Below, in pieces: positions 34,901 to 44,069 of a DNA stretch of 64,000 bases (position 1 is the first letter of the stretch; each line of letters opens with the position of its first letter). Source of the DNA: Henricia sp. BOLD:AAB3569 (lineage: Eukaryota; Echinodermata; Asteroidea; Spinulosida; Echinasteridae); assembly GCA_037783545.1 (NCBI GenBank), contig JBBELK010001208.1:186001-250000 (forward strand), written 5' to 3'. Under the pieces are notes generated by a model. It was given only the letters and a program-made list of their open reading frames with translations. It did no database searches and had not been told where the DNA came from. The position numbers and the translations under genes were made by a program.

Positions 34901-36437
34901 GCTGAAACTGTATCACGCTAGACCTTCAGATGTAAAACCAGAAATAGTAGCATCTGTAAATACTTCAGGTTCAGATCAGGTAGAGACTGTTCGTATGCCA
35001 GCTGATATCAGGTTGAATAACTCTGAAATCCTAGAACATTTAGATGATAAACTACAGCATTTAGACTCGACTAAGCAAGCAGAAATGTCTGATTTACTGA
35101 ATGAATATAAACATTTGTTCTCTGACTTGCCTACTCAAACTGATGTTGTAGAACATGATGTGGATATTGATAATGCTGTACCTATCAAACAACACCCTTA
35201 TAGATGTGGACCGCATAAACAATCGCTGATAAACCAAGAAATTCAGTACATGGAACAAAATGACATCATAGAGGAGAGCACCAGTCCTTGGAGCTCGCCT
35301 TGTATCTTGGTCCCTAAACCAGACGGTTCAATGCGTTTTTGTACCGATTTCAGAAAAGTTAATTCGGTAACAAAGACTGACACTTACCCTCTTCCGCGGG
35401 TTGACGACTGCATAGACAAAATTGGAAATGCCAAATTTGTAAGCACGTACGATCTACTTAAGGGATATTGGCAGGTGCCACTGACCCCGCGTGCAAAGGA
35501 AGTGTCGGCCTTTGTTGTCCCACAGGGATTGTACCAATACAAAGTTCTCCCTTTTGGTATGAAAAACGCACCGGCCACATTTCAACGACTCATGAATCGA
35601 GTTATTGTAGGGTTAGAAAATACTGAGGTATATATCGATGATATTGTCATGTATAGTGATACGTGGGAACAGCACCTTCAGCATACTAGAAAACTGTTTG
35701 ATAGACTTTCAGAGGCCAAGTTAACAGTTAATCTAGCAAAAAGCCAAATGGGAAAAGCAAAGGTTACTTTTCTTGGACATGAAATAGGACAAGGTCAAGT
35801 TAGTCCTGTAAATTCCAAAGTTGAAGCTATCTGTAACTTTCCAAAGCCTCAGTCTAAGAAAGAATTGATGCGATTATTAGGCATGGCTGGCTATTACCGA
35901 AAGTTTTGCTGTAATTTTTCAGATGTTGTTGCACCTTTAACGAGCTTGTTAAAGAAGAACTCGAAGTTCGTTTGGACTGAAGAATGTATCCAGGCCTTCG
36001 GTAATGTAAAAGCCATGCTTTCATCAGCACCAATTCTTTGCGCACCAGACTTTGCTAGGTCATTTACTCTTACTGTTGACGCAAGTGATGTAGGAGTAGG
36101 TTCAGTGTTGATGCAGGAGGATGACCAGGGGGTCATGCATCCTGTAAGTTACTTCTCAAAGAAGTTAAATGATCACCAAGCAAAGTACTCTACTATCGAG
36201 AAAGAGGCTTTGGCTTTGATGTTGTCCTTGCAGCACTTTGAAGTGTACCTAGAAACGACAGTGAGACCAACAGTGGTGTACACAGACCATAATCCACTGA
36301 CGTTTCTGCACAGAATGAAAGGAAAAAATCAAAGGCTGCTCAGGTGGAGTCTTATGCTCCAAGAGTATCCACTCGAAATTCGACACATTAAAGGAAAAGA
36401 CAATGTAGTAGCTGATACTCTGTCTAGAATGTATTAA
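31965..36437 (+). CDS. gag-pol: Gag-Pol polyprotein, 1490 aa (Gag-PR-IN-RT-RH)
   Basis: One uninterrupted frame encodes all enzymes of the element. The start is the ATG in ACCATGG; the frame stays open a little upstream but has no better start there. Residues about 24-60 resemble a SAP-type helix-turn-helix, 80-106 look like a charged coiled coil, and about 121-300 form a Gag capsid-like region. A CCHC zinc knuckle uses C341, C344, H349 and C354. The aspartic protease has DTGAS with D427, followed by LLGND. Integrase has catalytic D714, D773 and E809 (exactly 35 residues between the last two) and a C-terminal GPY module at 948-950. Its zinc-binding part keeps H673, H680 and C683, but the usual two dozen or more residues between the His pair and the Cys pair are missing. 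Reverse transcriptase has D1163 and YIDD at 1223-1226. RNase H has D1372, E1414, D1441 and D1484. No frameshift or stop separates gag from pol, and no env follows. Integrase upstream of a Ty3/gypsy-type RT marks a Gmr1-like element. Confidence 0.95.
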   Translation: MASKFDIDNFVADFKSFPSEKKLEPLKRSELFDVAKYYNVSVITSMKKADLKAVLVESFVDEGMLEMPTTGPSQAFSEGAAIRLKELELEIQIEQRKRAEVELGLATLTAQTTTQKHSSTFDPSKHIRLVPPFQDKEIDKYFQHFEKVAERLQWPSDMCTLLLQSVLTGKAQEVYSALSVDQSSDYNIVKTAILKAYEQVPEAYRQKFRNAKKQDSQSHIEFSREKERLFDRWCNSCDVTNDYAKLRQVVLLEDFKSCLPDNVKTRLEEQQVKELHQAAVLADDYVLTHKVDFSKGKDNPGKKRWVKNGPPPSKSADFNKPNGWKMGNGAKDTVNKPSRFCVFCKKTGHVKAECFALLRKQASNAGESIKPVAFTKTAQRSLSPDEDTCMGPLSKLNKDYLPFITKGTVSLGESETHKPYPVVMLRDTGASQSLLLEGEVPVTDASYLGTVLVTGLGNDYIDVPLHRVYLSSDLVSGPMTVGVTPHIPKGLEGVTLLLGNDVAGRKVVVEPIMSSYASSDNRTTKLEEDFPDIFPSCVTTRSMASHAKSVNTKPDKQDSDIDLTDTFMFDLRDDVNQGKTRENSVQLDISSDLCISREDLIAEQTKDPDLINISKTALNENEADKVSECFYVKDGVLMRKWRPPQIPADQEWEVYNQVVIPRPYRNHVIALAHDTPMAGHHVCQVVGKPNQKPPKAPLKPIPVMEEPFSKVIVDCVGPLPRTRAGHEYILTIMCSSTRYVEAVPLRSIQAKAVSQALLSFFTRFGLPKVVQSDQGTNFTSKLFRDQLKTLGIEIVNSSAYHPESQGALERFHQTLKTMIRAYCLDHDKDWHEGLPLLLFAIREVPNESLGFSPFELVFGRKVRGPLALVKEKWLGNDKEPSSVLSYILKLKEHLRDVHELARTKLQEVQSDMKTWYDRKTKDRSFVPGDQVLVLLPLAGQPLQAKYSGPYIVERKVGELDYVVKTPDRRKRTQLCHINMLKLYHARPSDVKPEIVASVNTSGSDQVETVRMPADIRLNNSEILEHLDDKLQHLDSTKQAEMSDLLNEYKHLFSDLPTQTDVVEHDVDIDNAVPIKQHPYRCGPHKQSLINQEIQYMEQNDIIEESTSPWSSPCILVPKPDGSMRFCTDFRKVNSVTKTDTYPLPRVDDCIDKIGNAKFVSTYDLLKGYWQVPLTPRAKEVSAFVVPQGLYQYKVLPFGMKNAPATFQRLMNRVIVGLENTEVYIDDIVMYSDTWEQHLQHTRKLFDRLSEAKLTVNLAKSQMGKAKVTFLGHEIGQGQVSPVNSKVEAICNFPKPQSKKELMRLLGMAGYYRKFCCNFSDVVAPLTSLLKKNSKFVWTEECIQAFGNVKAMLSSAPILCAPDFARSFTLTVDASDVGVGSVLMQEDDQGVMHPVSYFSKKLNDHQAKYSTIEKEALALMLSLQHFEVYLETTVRPTVVYTDHNPLTFLHRMKGKNQRLLRWSLMLQEYPLEIRHIKGKDNVVADTLSRMY

Positions 36438-36578
36438 TTATTTGTATATTTATCATAACGGTATATCTGTAAAAAAAAAAAAAAAAAGATGAATTTTGAG
36501 TACTAAAAGTTACTTATAAAATGTTGGTTTTACCCACGTGTCATTTTTGTTTTGTTTTCCTTCAGGAAAGCTCTTTTT
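36438..36578 (+). other. 3' non-coding region of the retrotransposon
   Basis: These 141 bp between the Gag-Pol stop codon and the polypurine tract are AT-rich and hold a run of 17 A at 36471-36487, then TTTTGTTTTGTTTTCC near 36546. No open frame of note is present, so there is no room for an envelope or accessory gene. The A-run could be a chance tract or a remnant of an old polyadenylated end; nothing decides between these. Confidence 0.8.
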
Positions 36579-36591
36579 GGGGGGGGAGGAG
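36579..36591 (+). promoter_or_regulatory. Polypurine tract
   Basis: GGGGGGGGAGGAG lies directly against the first base of the 3' LTR (TGTTAC at 36592). A purine run at this position primes plus-strand DNA synthesis in LTR retroelements because it resists RNase H. It follows a T-run (CTCTTTTT), a common neighbour of such tracts. The run of eight G may be prone to length error in sequencing. Confidence 0.93.
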
Positions 36592-37477
36592 TGTTACAAA
36601 GCGAGATTGGACAATGGTACCACCTTGCCAACATTCCCACCTTGGGTAACATTCCTTAAATTTTCCTGTGCATTGTTATGCTCGAATGGGTACGTGTGGG
36701 TGAAACCAATATAAGGCCCGGCAATCGCGTTCCTCGGGGTTAGTGCCTCAGTATCCGATGCAGGCGAACGTACAATGTAATCGCGGTGCAGCTTTGGACC
36801 AACGTCTCCACCATTAGTCTACCCTTGTCATCGCTACCGGTGTGGTGTCGGGACCGGACGGACGACCCGTGCTGACGCTCTATCTTGTGCTATCGTGGCC
36901 GTGTTTCCTCCTGCCTGGTCGACCCTACCTGGTGGTTGTCATCTAACATCTTCCCGATGTGCCGCATGAGACGTTGGCCCGTGGGTTGCACTGCGATTAT
37001 CGGGCACTAACCGGGGCGGGCCTATCCTGTTTTCTGTTCATCGTGAAAAGTAAGGTAATTATATTCGGCCGGATATAATATTTACCACCCTATACTTTTA
37101 TCTAATTGCATGCTATTTTGGTGGTCTCGCTTTATCACGATTTAATCCTGTACTGCTATTCATTTTAATTTGCTAAGCTTAATTAACCTATATCTTGCTT
37201 AATTGCTTTACTCGCCTTGCTTGCAAACACTTGTTTAGCTCTGCCTTGATTTACGTTTTGCCATTATTTGAATTAAGAAATGAGCTTAACATACCGGAGC
37301 TAATTGCTAAGTTAAAACGCATGTAAATGTTAAGTTTGTTAATAAATAACTCAAAATCGTATTTGCTTGCCATGCCATGTTTTCTGTACAGTGGTCAAAT
37401 TCAAAAACTGTGAGAATATTTATACTTTCTGCCGTGACTTTGAGATCGAGTATATCCGACTCCGTCGTCACGTAACA
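36592..37477 (+). repeat. 3' LTR (886 bp)
   Basis: It is identical to the 5' LTR over all 886 positions as far as I can read, with the same TGTTAC and GTAACA ends. AATAAA at 37341-37346 is the likely polyadenylation signal for the genomic RNA. Since the two LTRs are copied from one template during reverse transcription, their identity means too little time has passed for a single retained mutation in 1772 bp of LTR sequence, barring gene conversion. Confidence 0.96.
37341..37346 (+). terminator. Candidate polyadenylation signal in 3' LTR
   Basis: AATAAA inside TTGTTAATAAATAACTC is the only perfect signal I noticed in the LTR. It lies 137 bp before the LTR end, and the same motif is at 31647-31652 in the 5' LTR. 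Cleavage would be expected some 10-30 bp downstream, defining the R/U5 boundary. This is inferred from the motif alone. Confidence 0.5.
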
Positions 37478-37482
37478 GGTGT
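37478..37482. repeat. 5-bp target site duplication, right copy (GGTGT)
   Basis: GGTGT follows the last base of the 3' LTR and continues as GTACATACAGCCACGG, the normal satellite sequence. Together with 30893-30897 it defines the exact ends of the element. Removing the element and one copy restores an uninterrupted monomer of the variant seen at 19217 and 21280. Confidence 0.95.
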
Positions 37483-39328
37483 GTACATACAGCCACGGTT
37501 TGCGTGAGCAGTCAGGAAGCCCCAACCCAGTTTTCCCTAAACTTTGAAATTTCTCTGCCATTTCTCGAAGAAAGTCTGTCAATTTTTTAGGACAAGTGCG
37601 CAATATAGAGAGTTTGGAGCATGCAAAATTTGAAGTTCGTCGGAACATTTTTCGACCTCCAAATTTGCCGACGTTTGGACCACACTTTGACCAAATTGCC
37701 GAGCCAAACTGGGCTGCGTCAACGACAGTCCGAAGGACTGAGCATGCGCACGACTCAGGAGTACACCAAAGAGGTGTGTACAGACAGCCACGGTTTGCGT
37801 GAGCAGTCAGGAAGCCCCAACCCAGTTTTCCCTAAACTTTGAAATTTCTCTGCCATTTCCCGGCGAAAGTCTGTCAATTTTTTAGGACAAGTGCGCAATA
37901 TAGAGAGTTTGGAGCTTGCAAAATTTGAAGTTCGTCGGAACATTTTTCGACCTCCAAATTTGCCGACGTTTGGACCACACTTGACCAAATTGCCGAGCCA
38001 AACTGGGCTGCGTCAACGACAGTCCGAAGGACTGAGCATGCGCACGACTCAGGAGTACACCAAAGAGGTGTGTACAGACAGCCACGGTGTGCGTGAGCAG
38101 TCAGAAGCCCCAACTTAGTTTTTCCTAAACTTTAAAATTTCTCTGCCATTTCCCGACGAAAGTCTGTCAATTTTGTAGGACAAGTGCGCAATATAGAGAG
38201 TTTGGAGCATGCAAAATTTGAAGTTCGTCGGAACATTTTTCGACCTCCAAATTTGCCGACGTTTGGACCACACTTTGACCAAATTGCCGAGCCAAATTGG
38301 GCTGCGTCAACGACAGTCCGAAGGACTGAGCATGCGCACGACTCAGGAGTACACCAAAGAGGTGTGTACAGACAGCCACGGTGTGCGTGAGCAGTCAGGA
38401 AGCCCCAACCCAGTTTTCCCCAAACTTTGAAATTTCTCTGCCATTTCCCGGCGAAAGTCTGTCAATTTTTTAGGACAAGTGCGCAATATAGAGAGTTTGG
38501 AGCATGCAAAATTTGAAGTTCGTCGGAACATTTTTCGACCTCCAAATTTGCCGACGTTTGGACCACACTTTGACCAAATTGCCGAGCCAAACTGGGCTGC
38601 GTCAACGACAGTCCGAAGGACTGAGCATGCGCACGACTCAGGAGTACACCAAAGAGGTGTGTACAGACAGCCACGGTTTGCGTGAGCAGTCATGAAGCAC
38701 CAACCCAGTTTTCCCTAAACTTTGAAATTTCTCTGCCATTTCCCGGCGAAAGTCTGTCAATTTTGTAGGACAAGTGCGCAATATAGAGAGTTTGGAGCAT
38801 GCAAAATTTGAAGTTCGTCGGAACATTTTTCGACCTCCAAATTTGCCGACGTTTGGACCACACTTTGACCAAATTGCCGAGCCAAACTGGGCTGCGTCAA
38901 CGACAGTCCGAAGGACTGAGCATGCGCACGACTCAGGAGTACACCAAAGAGGTGTGCACAGACAGCCACGGTTTGCGTGAGCAGTCAGGAAGCCCCAACC
39001 CAGTTTTCCCTAAACTTTGAAATTTCTCTGCCATTTCCCGGCGAAAGTCTGTCAATTGTTTAGGACAAGTGCGCAATATAGAGAGTTTGGATCATGCAAA
39101 ATTTGAAGTTCGTCCGAACATTTTTCGACCTCCAAATTTGCCGACGTTTGGACCACACTTTGACCAAATTGCCGAGCCAAACTGGGCTGCGTCAACGACA
39201 GTCCGAAGGACTGAGCATGCGCACGACTCAGGAGTACACCAAAGAGGTGTGTACAGACAGCCACGGTTTGCGTGAGCAGTCAGGAAGCCCCAACCCAGTT
39301 TTCCCTAAACTTTGAAATTTCTCTGCCA

Positions 39329-42300
39329 TTTCCCGGCGAAAGTCTGTCAATTTTTTAGGACAAGTGCGCAATATAGAGAGTTTGGAGCTTGCAAAATTTG
39401 AAGTTCGTCGGAACATTTTTCGACCTCCAAATTTGCCGACGTTTGGACCACACTTGACCAAATTGCCGAGCCAAACTGGGCTGCGTCAACGACAGTCCGA
39501 AGGACTGAGCATGCGCACGACTCAGGAGTACACCAAAGAGGTGTGTACAGACAGCCACGGTGTGCGTGAGCAGTCAGAAGCCCCAACTTAGTTTTTCCTA
39601 AACTTTAAAATTTCTCTGCCATTTCCCGACGAAAGTCTGTCAATTTTTTAGGACAAGTGCGCAATATAGAGAGTTTGGAGCATGCAAAATTTGAAGTTCG
39701 TCGGAACATTTTTCGACCTCCAAATTTGCCGACGTTTGGACCACACTTTGACCAAATTGCCGAGCCAAACTGGGCTGCGTCAACGACAGTCCGAAGGACT
39801 GAGCATGCGCACGACTCAGGAGTACACCAAAGAGGTGTGTACAGACAGCCACGGTTTGCGTGAGCAGTCAGGAAGCCCCAACCCAGTTTTCCCTAAACTT
39901 TGAAATTTCTCTGCCATTTCCCGGCGAAAGTCTGTCAATTTTGTAGGACAAGTGCGCAATATAGAGAGTTTGGAGCATGCAAAATTTGAAGTTCGTCGGA
40001 ACATTTTTCGACCTCCAAATTTGCCGACGTTTGGACCACACTTTGACCAAATTGCCGAGCCAAATTGGGCTGCGTCAACGACAGTCCGAAGGACTGAGCA
40101 TGCGCACGACTCAGGAGTACACCAAAGAGGTGTGTACAGACAGCCACGGTGTGCGTGAGCAGTCAGGAAGCCCCAACCCAGTTTTCCCCAAACTTTGAAA
40201 TTTCTCTGCCATTTCCCCGCGAAAGTCTGTCAATTTTTTAGGACAAGTGCGCAATATAGAGAGTTTGGAGCATGCAAAATTTGAAGTTCGTCGGAACATT
40301 TTTCGACCTCCAATTTTGCCGACGTTTGGACCACACTTTGACCAAATTGCCGAGCCAAACTGGGCTGCGTCAACGACAGTCCGAAGGACTGAGCATGCGC
40401 ACGACTCAGGAGTACACCAAAGAGGTGTGTACAGACAGCCACGGTTTGCGTGAGCAGTCAGGAAGCCCCAACCCAGTTTTCCCTAAACTTTGAAATTTCT
40501 CTGCCATTTCCCGGCGAAAGTCTGTCAATTTTGTAGGACAAGTGCGCAATATAGAGAGTTTGGAGCATGCAAAATGTGAAGTTCGTCGGAACATTTTTCG
40601 ACCTCCAAATTTGCCGACGTTTGGACCACACTTTGACCAAATTGCCGAGCCAAACTGGGCTGCGTCAACGACAGTCCGAAGGACTGAGCATGCGCACGAC
40701 TCAGGAGTACACCAAAGAGGTGTGTACAGACAGCCACGGTTTGCGTGAGCAGTCAGGAAGCCCCAACCCAGTTTTCCCTAAACTTTGAAATTTCTCTGCC
40801 ATTTCCCGGCGAAAGTCTGTAAATTTTTTAGGACAAGTGCGCAATATAGAGAGTTTGGAGCATGCAACATTTGAAGATCGTCGGAACATTTTTCGATCTC
40901 CAAATTTGCCGACGTTTGGACCACACTTTGACCAAATTGCCGAGCCAAACTGGGCTGCGTCAACGACAGTCCGAAGGACTGAGCATGCGCACGACTCAGG
41001 AGTACACCAAAGAGGTGTGTACAGACAGCCACGGTTTGCGTGAGCAGTCATGAAGCCCCAACCCAGTTTTCCCTAAACTTTGAAATTTCTCTGCCATTTC
41101 CCGGCGAAAGTCTGTAAATTTTTTAGGACAAGTGCGCAATATAGAGAGTTTGGAGCATGCACAATTTGAAGTTCGTCGGAACATTTTTCGATCTCCAAAT
41201 TTGCCGACGTTTGGATCACACTTTGACCAAATTGCCGAGCCAAACTGGGCTGCGTCAACGACAGTCCGAAGGACTGAGCATGCGCACGACTCAGGAGTAC
41301 ACCAAAGAGGTGTGTACAGACAGCCACGGTTTGCGTGAGCAGTCAGGAAGCCCCAACCCAGTTTTCCCTAAACTTTGAAATTTCTCTGCCATTTCCCGAA
41401 GAAAGTCTGTCAATTTTTTAGGACAAGTGCGCAATATAGAGAGTTTGGAGCATGCAAAATTTGAAGTTCGTCGGAACATTTTTCGACCTCCAAATTTGCC
41501 GACGTTTGGACCACACTTTGACCAAATTGCCCAGCCAAACTGGGCTGCGTCAACGACAGTCCGAAGGACTGAGCATGCGCACGACTCAGGAGTACACCAA
41601 AGAGGTGTGTACATACAACCACGGTTTGCGTGAGCAGTCAGGAAGCCCCAACCCAGTTTTCCCTAAACTTTGAAATTTCTCTGCCATTTCCCGGCGAAAG
41701 TCTGTCAATTTTTTAGTACAAGTGCGCAATATAGAGAGTTTGGAGCATGCAAAATTTGAAGTTCGTCGGAACATTTTTCGACCTCCAAATTTGCCGACGT
41801 TTGGACCACACTTTGACAAAATTGCCGAGCCAAACTGGGCTGCGTCAACGACAGTCCGAAGGACTGAGCATGCGCACGACTCAGGAGTACACCAAAGAGG
41901 TGTGTACAGACAGCCACGGTTTGCGTGAGCAGTCAGGAAGCCCCAACCCAGTTTTCCCTAAACTTTGAAATTTCTCTGCCATTTCCCGAAGAAAGTCTGT
42001 CAATTTTTTAGGACAAGTGCGCAATATAGAGAGTTTGGAGCATGCAACATTTGAAGTTCGTCGGAACATCTTTCGACCTCCAAATTTGCCGACGTTTGGA
42101 CCACACTTTGACAAAATTGCCGAGCCAAACTGGGCTGCGTCAACGACAGTCCGAAGGACTGAGCATGCGCACGACTCAGGAGTACACCAAATAGGTGTGT
42201 ACATACAACCACGGTTTGCGTGAGCAGTCAGGAAGCCCCAACCCAGTTTTCCCTAAACTTTGAAATTTCTCTGCCATTTCCCGGCGAAAGTCTGTCAATT

Positions 42301-43724
42301 TTTTAGTACAAGTGCGCAATATAGAGAGTTTGGAGCATGCAAAATTTGAAGTTCGTCGGAACATTTTTCGACCTCCAAATTTGCCGACGTTTGGACCACA
42401 CTTTGACAAAATTGCCGAGCCAAACTGGGCTGCGTCAACGACAGTCCGAAGGACTGAGCATGCGCACGACTCAGGAGTACACCAAAGAGGTGTGTACAGA
42501 CAGCCACGGTTTGCGTGAGCAGTCAGGAAGCCCCAACCCAGTTTTCCCTAAACTTTGAAATTTCTCTGCCATTTCCCGAAGAAAGTCTGTCAATTTTGTA
42601 GGACAAGTGCGCAATATAGAGAGTTTGGAGCATGCAAAATTTGAAGTTCGTCGGAACATTTTTCGACCTCCAAATTTGCCGACGTTTGGACCACACTTTG
42701 ACAAAATTGCCGAGCCAAACTGGGCTGCGTCAACGACAGTCCGAAGGACTGAGCATGCGCACGACTCAGGAGTACACCAAAGAGGTGTGTACAGACAGCC
42801 ACGGTTTGCGTGAGCAGTCAGGAAGCCCCAACCCAGTTTTCCCTAAACTTTGAAATTTCTCTGCCATTTCTCGAAGAAAGTCTGTCAATTTTTTAGGACA
42901 AGTGCGCAATATAGAGAGTTTGGAGCATGCAAAATTTGAAGTTCGTCGGAACATTTTTCGACCTCCAAATTTGCCGACGTTTGGACCACACTTTGACCAA
43001 ATTGCCGAGCCAAACTGGGCTGCGTCAACGACAGTCCGAAGGACTGAGCATGCGCACGACTCAGGAGTACACCAAAGAGGTGTGTACAGACAGCCACGGT
43101 TTGCGTGAGCAGTCAGGAAGCCCCAACCCAGTTTTCCCTAAACTTTGAAATTTCTCTGCCATTTCCCGGCGAAAGTCTGTCAATTTTTTAGGACAAGTGC
43201 GCAATATAGAGAGTTTGGAGCATGCAAAATTTGAAGTTCGTCGGAACATTTGTCGACCTCCAAATTTGCCGACGTTTGGACCACACTTGACCAAATTGCC
43301 GAGCCAAACTGGGCTGCGTCAACGACAGTCCGAAGGACTGAGCATGCGCACGACTCAGGAGTACACCAAAGAGGTGTGTACAGACAGCCACGGTTTGCGT
43401 GAGCAGTCAGGAAGCCCCAACCCAGTTTTCCCTAAACTTTGAAATTTCTCTTCCATTTCCCGGCGAAAGTCTGTCAATTTTTTAGGACAAGTGCGCAATA
43501 TAGAGAGTTTGGAGCATGTAAAATTTGAAGTTCGTCGGAACATTTTTCGACCTCCAAATTTGCCGACGTTTGGACCACACTTTGACCAAATTTCCGAGCC
43601 AAACTGGGCTGTGTCAACGACAGTCCGAAGGACTGAGCATGCGCACGACTCAGGAGTACACCAAAGAGGTGTGTACAGACAGCCACGGTGTGCGTGAGCA
43701 GTCAGAAGCCCCAACTTAGTTTTT
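39329..43724. repeat. Long block duplicated at 39.3-43.7 kb (right copy)
   Basis: This is the right-hand copy of the 21.8-26.2 kb block and reads at the same period and orientation. It shares the run of TAGTACAAGTG, TTTCCCGAAGAAAG, CAACATTTGAAG and ACATCTTTCGACC variants, and the 1-bp-shorter monomers with CACACTTGACC. The near identity over 4.4 kb indicates that a large segment of the array was copied recently. Confidence 0.85.
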
Positions 43725-44069
43725 CCTAAACTTTAAAATTTCTCTGCCATTTCCCGACGAAAGTCTGTCAATTTTTTAGGACAAGTGCGCAATATAGAGA
43801 GTTTGGAGCATGCACAATTTGAAGTTCGTCGGAACATTTTTCGACCTCCAAATTTGCCGACGTTTGGACCATACTTTGACCAAATTGCCGAGCCAAACTG
43901 GGCTGCGTCAACGACAGTCCGAAGTACTGAGCATGCGCACGACTCAGGAGTACACCAAAGAGGTGTGTACATACAGCCACGGTTTGCGTGAGCAGTCAGG
44001 AAGCCCCAACCCAGTTTTCCCTAAACTTTGAAATTTCTCTGCCATTTCCCGGCGAAAGTCTGTCAATTT

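Larger units (their letters stand above)
30898..37477 (+). mobile_element. Complete Ty3/gypsy-type LTR retrotransposon, Gmr1-like domain order
   Basis: The 6580-bp element comprises an 886-bp LTR, tRNA-Pro-type primer binding site, leader, a single Gag-Pol frame, A-rich 3' region, polypurine tract and an identical 886-bp LTR. It is flanked by GGTGT duplications. Integrase precedes reverse transcriptase in the polyprotein, while the reverse transcriptase itself is of Ty3/gypsy type. This order is established for the Gmr1-like group, first described in deuterostome animals. There is no third frame that could encode an envelope protein. Identical LTRs, an open coding frame and an intact target duplication all point to a very young insertion. 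The one visible defect is an apparent in-frame loss in the integrase zinc-binding domain. Assignment to Gmr1 rests on domain order and motifs, not on a tree. Confidence 0.95.

Noticed and set aside
36471..36487. Poly(A) tract as evidence of a processed pseudogene or non-LTR element
   Set aside because: It lies inside the LTR element between the stop codon and polypurine tract, with no target duplication or other end next to it.
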